From Dehalococcoidia bacterium (GTDB taxonomy: Bacteria > Chloroflexota > Dehalococcoidia > Dehalococcoidales > CSSed11-197): 14,802 nucleotides of DNA. How positions within the stretch are numbered: position 1 is the first letter of the stretch; the number at the start of each line of letters is the position of its first letter. The stretch is taken from contig PUOQ01000039.1 in the NCBI GenBank assembly GCA_003552785.1, forward strand, positions 1-14,802. Reading direction: 5' to 3'. The translations under genes and the position numbers were made by a program. The notes below the pieces were generated by a model. That model searched no databases. It was not told the DNA's origin and worked only from the letters and a program-made list of their open reading frames with translations. Positions 6,716-13,072 of this stretch are shown in pieces.

Positions 6716-9028
6716 TTAAACTGTTTCAGCAGTTAAAGCACTGCGTAATACTTCAGACGGTGTTGTGACCTCTGATTGCACTTTCAACATACCGTCTTTT
6801 AGCATGGTTACCATTCCTTCTTTGACCGCCTGGTCATGGAGGTCTGCAGTAGATGCTCCTTTAATAAGCATGCGGCGGATATTGTCGCTCATCTGGAGCA
6901 GTTCAAGTACTACAGTTCTTCCCTGGTACCCGGTGTAAGCACATGTTTTGCAACCGGCCCCATATGGGAACTTGGTGCGCTTGACTCCTATGGCCTTTTC
7001 GTAAGCTATTTGCTCAACGACAGGGGCTTCGACCACCTGAACGCAGTCGGGGCAGATTTTGCGAACCATTCTTTGGGCTGCAACTCCAATCATGGCCGAG
7101 GATATCATATACGGCTCAAGCCCCAGATCTATCAGCCTGAACAGGACTCCGATTGTATCGTTTGCATGGATTGAAGAAAGCATAAGGTGGCCGGTTAAAG
7201 CTGCCTGAACAGCAATATTTGACGTTTCTGCGTCCCTGATTTCGCCGACAAGTATTACATCCGGGTCAAGGCGTAGAATCGATCTCAAGCCGCTCGCAAA
7301 GGTAATGCCTGCCTGGTTGTGGACCTGAATCTGGTTGATGTCATCAAACCTGTATTCAGCCGGGTCCTCGATGGTTATTATCTTGCGGCTTTGCTTGTCC
7401 AGTGAGTTAATCGAAGCGTAAAGTGTGGTGGTTTTACCCGCACCGGTAGGCCCGCTTATCAGGATCATTCCATAGGGAACTCTAAGCAGTTTATTATATT
7501 TTTCCAGCGTATCGGGCAACATTCCAAGTTCAGATAACTCACGTGAAGCAGTGCTTTTATCAAGCAGTCTCAATACCGCCATTTCACCGTGTACAGTTGG
7601 TGAAATGGCAACACGGACATCAATATTCCTGCCGGTTGTGCGGGTATTGAACTGTCCATCCTGGGCGCGGAAATGATCGGCAATATTGAGATTGGACATA
7701 ATTTTTATACGCGATATAAGGGCCGAGTGGATATCAAGCGGGAGGCTCATTACATCGTGCAGGGTGCCGTCGATGCGATACCTTATCCGGATTCTCTGCT
7801 CCTGTGGTTCAACATGGACGTCTGATGCCCTAGCCTTAACAGCCTCTTCGATTATCAGGTTTAATGCTCTGGCCAGAGGGGCATCGACGGTGGCGCCGAT
7901 ATCCAGTTTTTCTTCTTCCTTGGTGCCACCGTAATGGATCGAAGAAAGTTGATTTTCAATTTCGCCATAGGCCTTGTAGTTGAAGTCAATGGCTTCCCTG
8001 ACTTCTTTTGCACTTGCTTGAAAGGGCTTGACGCGCATTTTACTCTGGCTGGCAAAAGACTCAAGTGCCAGGATGTCGGAAGGGTCTGCCATGGCTACTT
8101 CCAGATTTTTTCCTTTGATGGCTACCGGTACAGCAGTATAACGCCGGGCAAGCACTTCCGGAATAAGCTGTATGGCTTCGGGCTGTACGCCCTGCCTTAA
8201 TTTTTTTTGACTGTCAGCCGGAGGCTTCTTATACCCCTCCTGCGGTTTATCTGGAGCCTGTGCTTCTTTTGCAGCTTCAGGGGCTTTTAATTCTATAACC
8301 TTGATATTTTGATGTTCTGCAAATTGCCGGGCAGCACTGGTTAGGCTGGCTCCTTCAAGGGCTATTATTTTATCGTCCAGCCCTACGTCATAAGATTTGG
8401 TGTCAAAAAGGGAAATAGTATTTAAATTTATTTCACGCCCGCCGGATATAATATCGATGCCAAGGGTGTGCCCCATGCCGCTTCTGTCGCCATAGGCCAG
8501 GAGGTCGAAAGTGTATTCGACTCCAGAACGGCCCTGAAGGCTGGCTCCCTGGTCAACACGATAGCCCATATCAGCAAGAGAATCAATAAGCTGGTGTCTT
8601 GTTTCAAACCTGAGCGCAGCCCCGGGATGCTTTACGGGTACAACTTCGGCAAGAAGCGCATCCATCTCTTCTCTTTCAATAACCTTTATTCGCTGTTTTG
8701 CTGCCAGTTTTTTAATCTCATCAGGCAGCTCTGCTTCAGTTACCAGTATTCTGTATTTGATGCCGGTATCAAATGCCTTGTTGGCATAGGTAAAAATAAC
8801 TTCTTCAGCTGTGTCGAGCATGCTGTTTTCGAGCAGTAAAATAGCTATAACCTGCTGGGTAAAGCCATCATCGCGCTGAGCCAGCAGATCAAACTTGTGT
8901 CGAACTCCGGATTTACCCGTGAGTGTAGTGCCCCGGGTTATATCAAAGCCACGGGTGTTGAAGTACTGGCTTATTTTGTCGATCATGCTGGTTGCCGTTG
9001 TTGTCATTTCAGAATTGTTCGTACTCAT
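6716..9028 (-). CDS. pilB: Type IV pilus extension ATPase PilB/GspE with two N-terminal Mrr-like domains
   Basis: A 770-residue assembly ATPase, longer than usual PilB (about 560). The core is intact: N2-type domain (about 380-500), Walker A GPTGAGKTTT (526-535), Asp-box EDPAEY (554-559), Walker B ILVGEIRD with E596, His-box TGHLMLSSIHAND (612-624), and the zinc-binding CxxC pair (C659, C662, C693, C696). Residues about 285-350 match the GspE N-terminal/MshEN-type domain (VPVAIKGKNLEVAMADPSD). Before it lie two copies of a domain of about 110 residues (about 13-127 and 143-248), sharing G.SG...FDLLA (38-50 and 166-178) and ending KVIE. They resemble Mrr/endonuclease-like folds, but no catalytic E/Q-x-K motif follows the FDLLA Asp. 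I chose the ATG at 9028, preceded by AAAGAG; a GTG at 9052 is a weaker alternative. Confidence 0.93.
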   Translation of the reverse strand: MSTNNSEMTTTATSMIDKISQYFNTRGFDITRGTTLTGKSGVRHKFDLLAQRDDGFTQQVIAILLLENSMLDTAEEVIFTYANKAFDTGIKYRILVTEAELPDEIKKLAAKQRIKVIEREEMDALLAEVVPVKHPGAALRFETRHQLIDSLADMGYRVDQGASLQGRSGVEYTFDLLAYGDRSGMGHTLGIDIISGGREINLNTISLFDTKSYDVGLDDKIIALEGASLTSAARQFAEHQNIKVIELKAPEAAKEAQAPDKPQEGYKKPPADSQKKLRQGVQPEAIQLIPEVLARRYTAVPVAIKGKNLEVAMADPSDILALESFASQSKMRVKPFQASAKEVREAIDFNYKAYGEIENQLSSIHYGGTKEEEKLDIGATVDAPLARALNLIIEEAVKARASDVHVEPQEQRIRIRYRIDGTLHDVMSLPLDIHSALISRIKIMSNLNIADHFRAQDGQFNTRTTGRNIDVRVAISPTVHGEMAVLRLLDKSTASRELSELGMLPDTLEKYNKLLRVPYGMILISGPTGAGKTTTLYASINSLDKQSRKIITIEDPAEYRFDDINQIQVHNQAGITFASGLRSILRLDPDVILVGEIRDAETSNIAVQAALTGHLMLSSIHANDTIGVLFRLIDLGLEPYMISSAMIGVAAQRMVRKICPDCVQVVEAPVVEQIAYEKAIGVKRTKFPYGAGCKTCAYTGYQGRTVVLELLQMSDNIRRMLIKGASTADLHDQAVKEGMVTMLKDGMLKVQSEVTTPSEVLRSALTAETV

Positions 9029-9055
9029 TTCAATCTCTTTACACAATATCACTTA

Positions 9056-9739
9056 TCAAGTTAGACTATCAATATTTATCAATCCTTGACGTATAGCAAG
9101 TACTACTGCGTGGGCGCGGTCATTGGCGTTTAGCTTTCTCATGATGGCGCTAACGTGGTTTTTTATGGTTTGCTCGCTGATGGAAAGTATGCGAGCAATT
9201 TGCTTGTTCGAGTTGCCGTCGGCAATGTGGCTAAGTATCTGACGCTCTCGAGCAGTCAGCGGCGTTACTACCGTTTCTACGTTATCACTCATTGCTTCCA
9301 GGTCCTGGAAACTTTTAAGTACCTGCCGGGCGACTACCGGCCTTGCCATTACGTTATCGTTGATGGGATATTCCCCTCTGGCCGCTCTTCTGATATTACT
9401 CACCAGTTCTTCGGGCGGGACACTCTTTTTTAGACAGGCGACGGCAGAAGAACGGATCACCTCGAACAGCTCCTGGTCGTTCGGGTCCGGGCTGAGGATA
9501 ATGACCCTGGTGTTGGGGTAGCGCCGGGCAATGCGGGCGCCAAGCTCCAGGCCGCTGTGGTTGGCAAGGTCGGAGCCCAGAAGAACGATATCCGGCATCG
9601 CTGCTTCGATGTGGTTCATCGGGCCCTGGTTGGGGTCGCACTCGAGAACTTCAAGATCGGCCTGAGCTGCCAGTGAAAAGCGCACTCCGGTTCTGAAAAA
9701 GGGCTGCTCATCGATTATCATAACCCGGGTCTTTTTCAA
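9056..9739 (-). CDS. NarL/FixJ-family response regulator lacking the phospho-acceptor aspartate
   Basis: A 227-residue regulator with an N-terminal receiver domain (1 to about 122) and a C-terminal LuxR-type HTH (about 158-222: LTARERQIL, GNSNKQIARILSISEQTIKNHVSAIMRKL). The receiver keeps the acidic pair D10-E11, a Ser at the switch Thr/Ser position (S83) and the conserved Lys (K104). The position after PDIVLL, normally the phosphorylated Asp, is Gly (G55), with an Asp two residues later (D57). It is thus probably an atypical receiver that works without phosphorylation. Translation starts at TTG 9739, supported by a perfect AGGAGG six bases upstream. It sits directly before pilB (stop 27 bases before the pilB ATG) and after an HTH gene, so it very likely controls this pilus cluster. 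No histidine kinase gene is nearby. Confidence 0.92.
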   Translation of the reverse strand: MKKTRVMIIDEQPFFRTGVRFSLAAQADLEVLECDPNQGPMNHIEAAMPDIVLLGSDLANHSGLELGARIARRYPNTRVIILSPDPNDQELFEVIRSSAVACLKKSVPPEELVSNIRRAARGEYPINDNVMARPVVARQVLKSFQDLEAMSDNVETVVTPLTARERQILSHIADGNSNKQIARILSISEQTIKNHVSAIMRKLNANDRAHAVVLAIRQGLINIDSLT

Positions 9740-9745
9740 TTTGTG

Positions 9746-9751
9746 CCTCCT
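9746..9751 (-). promoter_or_regulatory. Consensus ribosome binding site AGGAGG fixing a TTG start
   Basis: A full AGGAGG (minus strand) lies six bases before the TTG at 9739. No ATG or GTG in the right frame and spacing competes. This supports TTG as the true start of the response regulator and places it 14 bases after the stop of the HTH gene. Confidence 0.8.
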
Positions 9752-9753
9752 GA

Positions 9754-9966
9754 TTAAGCGTTAAAAGACCTTTGAGCCGGACTCGGGAATGATTTCAAAA
9801 AAGAAACAACGTCTTCCTTTTTAAAACGCCGGTCGCCACGGCTGCCGATACGGTAAGCTTTTAATGTTCCCTGATTGCTCCAGCGTCTTACAGTGTTGAT
9901 ATGAACATTTAACAATTGCGCCACCTCGCTGGTGGTCAACATGGGCCCGATTTCATCTTCATTCAC
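9754..9966 (-). CDS. Small BldC/MerR-like helix-turn-helix DNA-binding protein
   Basis: A 70-residue protein, nearly all of it one winged-helix domain of the MerR/excisionase/BldC type. It has LTTSEVAQLLNVHINTVRRW (10-29, helix-turn-helix), then the wing NQGTLKAYRIGSRGDRRF and helix KEDVVSFLKSF. Length and plan are close to actinobacterial BldC, a non-effector-binding developmental regulator. The open frame extends upstream to 10092, but the extra residues look non-homologous. A GTG at 9966 has an AGAGGTG SD five bases before it, so I take that start. It is the first gene of the pilus operon and is followed after 14 bases by the response regulator. It is likely a DNA-binding co-regulator of the locus. 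A phage-type excisionase is less likely, as there is no integrase nearby. Confidence 0.85.
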   Translation of the reverse strand: MNEDEIGPMLTTSEVAQLLNVHINTVRRWSNQGTLKAYRIGSRGDRRFKKEDVVSFLKSFPSPAQRSFNA

Positions 9967-10097
9967 ATTTGCACCTCTGAGATTAGCTAAACTAACTAAT
10001 TGATATCGGACCTTATCATATCTTACACAGCTTCCCAAATCTACCCCCATTAGTCTTGGTAAATAAGTAATTAGTACTAGTATAATAGTCATATATT

Positions 10098-10113
10098 ACA
10101 CTATTTACAGTGT
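10098..10113. repeat. Inverted repeat ACACT-N6-AGTGT, candidate operator
   Basis: Five-base arms match perfectly around a six-base A+T-rich spacer. It lies 132 bases before the HTH gene start, where a regulator of the minus-strand operon or the divergent sigma operon could bind. The layout is of the size used by dimeric LuxR/NarL-type and MerR-type proteins. A link to the two regulators encoded alongside is inference. Confidence 0.35.
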
Positions 10114-10296
10114 TTTGAATAGATGGTTTGAATATAATTCAACAAATAAACAAAATATTATTATATATGCCTGTGGCATGCCGAACTTTAAAAGGAGCGA
10201 CTTCTATAATATAGACCTTTTTAAAGCAACTAAATAAATAAAAAATGCCCTGAAAAATTAAAACTTACAAGGCTATCCTTTTTTATTTTCGTTCGT

Positions 10297-10302
10297 TATA
10301 AT
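10297..10302 (+). promoter_or_regulatory. Consensus -10 box TATAAT upstream of the sigma gene
   Basis: A perfect TATAAT lies 66 bases before the sigma gene start. The best -35 at 17-18 bp upstream is poor (TATCCT region), so the promoter may need an activator or be recognised by another sigma factor. Transcription from it would give a leader of about 60 bases containing the palindrome at 10323-10334. No sequence resembling the GGAAC-type ECF -35 was found at proper spacing. Confidence 0.45.
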
Positions 10303-10322
10303 TACTGCACGTGATAACACCA

Positions 10323-10334
10323 CTCCGGCCGGAG
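10323..10334. repeat. 12-bp perfect palindrome CTCCGGCCGGAG in the sigma leader
   Basis: A self-complementary GC-rich site in an otherwise A+T-rich region, between the TATAAT box and the SD (AAGGGG, 10356-10361) of the sigma gene. A second GGGCCGG block follows at about 10341-10347, so alternative pairing of CCGGCC with GGGCCGG in RNA is possible. It could be an operator or a translational control hairpin; neither is proven. Confidence 0.4.
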
Positions 10335-10368
10335 CAACTCGGGCCGGCTGGTAGAAAGGGGTTAACAG

Positions 10369-10911
10369 GTGCCGGATGAACAAAGCCTTGTTGAAAGGGC
10401 TAAAAAGCATGACCGTGAAGCTTTTGCCCGGTTATACGAGGAAAATTTTAATAAAATATTTCGTTACATTGCACTAAAAACGGGCAATCAAATGGAGGCT
10501 GAAGATTTAACACAGCAGGTGTTTATGAAAGCCATGAAATCTTTACCGTCATACAAATGGCAGAATGTACCGTTTTCGGCCTGGTTGTATAAGATAGCCC
10601 ACAACCAGGTGGTTGACAATGTTAGAAAGAAAAGCCGGCAGCCTGTAACCGAGTTAAATGAGGAAATAACTGCAGCTGAGGACAATCCTTATAAGGCTAC
10701 GGAGTTGAAAGTTGAACTGGAGCAGTTATCGGTGGCGATAAAGAAATTAACCCCACTCCAGCAGGAAGTTCTTGCTTTGAGGTTTTCTTCTGAATTGCCG
10801 GTAGCACAGGTCGCCAGTATCATGGGCAAGAAAGAGGGTGCGGTGAAGGCCTTACAGCATAGTGCCATTCAATCGCTGAGAAAAATAATGGTGGTGAGTG
10901 AGGATGCATAG
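10369..10911 (+). CDS. ECF-like RNA polymerase sigma-70 factor
   Basis: A 180-residue sigma factor with only regions 2 and 4. Sigma-2 spans about 18-92 (FARLYEENFNKIFRYI, AEDLTQQVFMKAMKSL, FSAWLYKIAHNQVVDNVRK). Sigma-4 spans about 116-173 (IKKLTPLQQEVLALRFSSEL, VAQVASIMGKKEGAVKALQHSAIQSLRK). This is the usual ECF (group 4) plan and length. Translation starts at GTG 10369, with AAGGGG seven bases before it. The stop overlaps the start region of the next gene, so the two are coupled. The partner encodes a membrane protein, which suggests surface- or envelope-signal control. The target promoters are unknown; the gene lies next to the pilus locus, but a link is only suggested by position. Confidence 0.92.
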   Translation: MPDEQSLVERAKKHDREAFARLYEENFNKIFRYIALKTGNQMEAEDLTQQVFMKAMKSLPSYKWQNVPFSAWLYKIAHNQVVDNVRKKSRQPVTELNEEITAAEDNPYKATELKVELEQLSVAIKKLTPLQQEVLALRFSSELPVAQVASIMGKKEGAVKALQHSAIQSLRKIMVVSEDA

Positions 10912-11758
10912 AGAAGAACCATTCAATATAGAAAATATACTTAATGAATGTATAGAAAGTATACATAACTCCGATAAAACCGTTGAAGATTGCCTGAACG
11001 ACTATCCAGAGCATGCCGGGGAGCTGGAGCCGCTATTGCGTATGTTTTCTCAATCCAAAAAAGCATCTATGGTTGAGCCGCGGGAGGAGTTCCGGTCTAG
11101 AGCCAGATACGAGTTTTATTCTGCGGTAGATGAAATCTGTGACCGGAGAAAATCTCCGTGGTTTAAGATTTCCACAAAATGGATGCAGGTAGCTGTAAGT
11201 GCTCTGGTAGGGCTTATGGTGACAGGGGGTGGGGTTATTGCCGCTTCGGGGGATACCTTGCCTGGTCAGCCTTTATACAGCGTAAAAATGATGACCGAAC
11301 AGGTTCGTATGGGCTTGACCTTTTCCGAAGCCGGTCGCACCGAGCTCAACGCTGAACTGGCAGAGAGGCGTATAGACGAAATAATTGCTCTGGCTGATGA
11401 AGGTCAGGCTGATTTGATAAGTGAAACTACCAACAGGCTGAATGTAAACTTGATGAGATTGTCAGAAGGAGATGTTGATTTTAGAACCACCGAAGCTTCA
11501 AGTGTCTTAAATGAAAATTTGCCGGGCATAGTTTCGTATCCACCTGAAGACGGTGTTATGCCCGGGCATATTGACAGCTTCACCGTTAATCCGGGTGACA
11601 GCCAGCAGGTTATCAGCCTTAAGGAAAAGGCTGCCGAAGGCTATAGTAACCTTGTTGCGAAATTAAACCAGGCTTCTGAGGATTGCCGTCCGGCGCTTGA
11701 AGAAGCTCTGGCGGTATTGATTCAGGGGTATGAGGCTGCTATTGAAGATGCCGGGTAA
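10904..11758 (+). CDS. DUF5667-type single-pass membrane protein, probable sigma-factor regulator
   Basis: A 284-residue protein. The N-terminal part (1 to about 90) is cytoplasmic and carries the pattern ECI...KTVEDCLNDYPEHAGELEPLL (17-45), typical of proteins paired with ECF sigma factors in Chloroflexota and Actinobacteria. A membrane segment follows (about 94-114). The outer part begins SGDTLPGQPLYSVKMMTEQVRMGLTFSEAGRTEL, the DUF5667 hallmark, and continues as helices to the end. It lacks the HxxxCxxC zinc motif of classic anti-sigma (ZAS) domains, so if it holds the sigma factor it does so differently. I chose the ATG at 10904, which overlaps the sigma stop by eight bases and has GGTGAG upstream; a GTG at 10898 is also possible. 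The anti-sigma role is inferred from family context. Confidence 0.85.
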   Translation: MHREEPFNIENILNECIESIHNSDKTVEDCLNDYPEHAGELEPLLRMFSQSKKASMVEPREEFRSRARYEFYSAVDEICDRRKSPWFKISTKWMQVAVSALVGLMVTGGGVIAASGDTLPGQPLYSVKMMTEQVRMGLTFSEAGRTELNAELAERRIDEIIALADEGQADLISETTNRLNVNLMRLSEGDVDFRTTEASSVLNENLPGIVSYPPEDGVMPGHIDSFTVNPGDSQQVISLKEKAAEGYSNLVAKLNQASEDCRPALEEALAVLIQGYEAAIEDAG

Positions 11759-11772
11759 TTAGTTAATTTTTG

Positions 11773-11802
11773 TTGACACAGCATTCGGGGTAACAATATA
11801 CT
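11773..11802 (+). promoter_or_regulatory. Sigma-A-type promoter TTGACA-18-TATACT
   Basis: A perfect -35 TTGACA (11773-11778) and a -10 TATACT (11797-11802, five of six matches) are 18 bp apart. Transcription would begin near 11809, inside the hairpin described next, and give a leader of about 80 bases before the 383-aa protein gene. This is the best promoter match in the window. Confidence 0.7.
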
Positions 11803-11833
11803 AGAACGGGCGATAAGCCCGTTTTAGTATATT
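11795..11833 (+). terminator. 17-bp-stem hairpin after the sigma operon, overlapping a promoter
   Basis: The left arm (11795-11811) and right arm (11817-11833) pair at all 17 positions, one a G-U wobble, around a five-base loop GATAA. The core AACGGGC/GCCCGTT is GC-rich and followed by TTTT within the right arm. It lies 36 bases past the stop of the DUF5667-type gene and would fold in read-through RNA, acting as a terminator, although the T-run is short. The promoter -10 sits inside the left arm, so RNA started there would contain only part of the stem. Confidence 0.6.
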
Positions 11834-11848
11834 ATATAGGATAGTAAC

Positions 11849-11872
11849 GATTATAGTATTGATTATAGTTTT
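11849..11872 (+). repeat. Tandem direct repeat of 12 bp, GATTATAGT(A/T)TT
   Basis: Two adjacent 12-base copies (11849-11860, 11861-11872) differ at one base. They lie in the leader of the 383-aa protein gene, 16 bases before its ATG. Possible roles are a regulator binding site or simple slippage; there is nothing to decide between them. Confidence 0.5.
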
Positions 11873-11888
11873 TGGGCGCTGATTTAAA

Positions 11889-13040
11889 ATGGGAAGGGAT
11901 TTCTATAAAGAGCGGGAGAAAGACATTGCTAAAGCCGGGCAGGCGGCAATTTCAAAAGCCCGGGCTGAATGCAGGGCGAAAATAGAAGACGCATATCTGC
12001 TGGAAAAAGATACAATACGAAAATCGCAGGAAGCAGTTGAAGGGCTAAAACAACAATTAAAGAGCACGAAAGATAAACAGGAAAAGAAAGCCCTGAAAAA
12101 CGCTGTTAAAGAGGCAGAGTCCAATGCCAGGAAAGAAATTGCAAAAGCAAAGAAGCTTTGCGAAGAGCAGGTTAGCAAAGCACGTGCGGTAGAGAAAGAA
12201 GCTGTCAGCAGGATTCAAAAAGAAAGTGAGCAGGCAATCAAAGGGTTGAGAGACGAGGTAAAATTGGTTAAAGCTGCCGGTAACAGGAAAGCAGCAAAAA
12301 AGACAGGTCCGGCGGAAATACCGGAAGGTTATATAAAAGCCGGACACGCGCTGGATAATGCCAGGAAATTTGATGGGGGCAACTCGGGCAAAGCGTTTAA
12401 TCGTTCAGGCGAAATAAAAGCACAATTACCCGGCGGGGCCGCATTTAAAGATGATAGTAAATTAAAGGATGTTCTGCCTCAATCAAGAGGACCTGAAGAT
12501 GAAATCCAGTTTAAGAGCGAAGTTTATGACCAGATAAGAAAAGAGCTTGAAGAATCTATAAGCAAGTTTGACAAAGAAAGAAAAACCGGCTCAACCAGTG
12601 AACTGGATTATATGGAAGAAGTGCCATCCGCTAATAGTGGCAAAGCAATCGGGGAAACCGATGTATCAGAAGACAGTAATTCTTGTGAAAATACTGGAGA
12701 CGTGAGCCCAAATGGGAATGCCTGCGTTGCCGGTGGCGAGCAGGTTGAATCTCCAGGTAGGCCGGATGCTGCCGAAGGGGTAAAATATTTTGAAGGCCGC
12801 GTCAAGATAATTGTTGAAAACCCCTCATCTTCAGGGAGTATAACAGCCCTGTGGGAAACATTAAAGCAGGTTGAGGACATAAAAATAATTCTTTTCGGCG
12901 GTACTGCTGAGGCCGGTGTTCAGATTATAATACTTGCTTATAAACCGGTAGAATTAATCTCCAGGTTGAAAAATATTCCCGGGGTCGATGTTGAAAGCTC
13001 TTCAACCAGAGAAATCCGACTCAAGGCAAAGCAAGGTTGA
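11889..13040 (+). CDS. Coiled-coil protein with a small C-terminal alpha/beta domain, function unknown
   Basis: A 383-residue soluble protein, not a recognised gene. Residues about 5-130 form a long, Lys/Glu/Ala-rich coiled coil without a signal peptide. Residues about 135-295 are a low-complexity, probably disordered linker, with NSGKAF and NSGKAI (165-170, 249-254) as a small repeated motif. Residues about 299-380 look like a compact beta-alpha-beta-beta-alpha-beta unit (YFEGRVKIIVE, SITALWETLKQVEDIKIILFGG, VQIIILAYKPVELISRLKNI, EIRLKAK) resembling small ferredoxin-fold domains. The plan suggests a scaffold or polar/filament-type protein with a protein-binding end, but that is a guess. The ATG at 11889 has no clear SD. 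It has its own strong promoter and is followed after 32 bases by the DUF212 gene. Confidence 0.8.
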   Translation: MGRDFYKEREKDIAKAGQAAISKARAECRAKIEDAYLLEKDTIRKSQEAVEGLKQQLKSTKDKQEKKALKNAVKEAESNARKEIAKAKKLCEEQVSKARAVEKEAVSRIQKESEQAIKGLRDEVKLVKAAGNRKAAKKTGPAEIPEGYIKAGHALDNARKFDGGNSGKAFNRSGEIKAQLPGGAAFKDDSKLKDVLPQSRGPEDEIQFKSEVYDQIRKELEESISKFDKERKTGSTSELDYMEEVPSANSGKAIGETDVSEDSNSCENTGDVSPNGNACVAGGEQVESPGRPDAAEGVKYFEGRVKIIVENPSSSGSITALWETLKQVEDIKIILFGGTAEAGVQIIILAYKPVELISRLKNIPGVDVESSSTREIRLKAKQG

Positions 13041-13072
13041 AACCTGTTTTCTTGAAATGAACCAAGCTTAAA

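Larger units (their letters stand above)
9967..10368. promoter_or_regulatory. 402-bp divergent intergenic region between pilus regulators and sigma operon
   Basis: A long A+T-rich non-coding stretch between two divergently transcribed regulator genes. It holds the SD for the minus-strand HTH gene (9972-9978), an ACACT-N6-AGTGT inverted repeat at 10098-10113, a small hairpin ATGCC-TGT-GGCAT at 10167-10179, two TATAAT boxes on the plus strand (10205-10210 and 10297-10302), and a 12-bp GC palindrome at 10323-10334. Minus-strand -10-like boxes (for example TATACT near 10075-10090) are present but lack a good -35. I found no convincing small ORF, tRNA or known riboswitch in it. Confidence 0.6.

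Noticed and set aside
6716..9028. Reading the Mrr-like domains as a DNA defence (type IV restriction) system
   Set aside because: The domains are in one frame with a complete PilB, lack the apparent catalytic E/Q-x-K motif, and no other defence gene is nearby.
9967..10092. N-terminal extension of the BldC-like protein to 112 residues
   Set aside because: The extra residues do not resemble the family, while the GTG at 9966 has a well-spaced SD and gives the normal length of about 70 residues.
10268..10290. AAGG-CTAT-CCTT stem followed by a T-run as a terminator
   Set aside because: The stem is only four base pairs and there is no gene directly upstream on that strand for it to end.
10141..10296. 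Possible riboswitch or small RNA in the A+T-rich part of the divergent region
   Set aside because: Only short weak stems (5-bp ATGCC/GGCAT and a CTTTAAAAGG/CCTTTTTAAAG pairing) are visible, with no known aptamer core or terminator.
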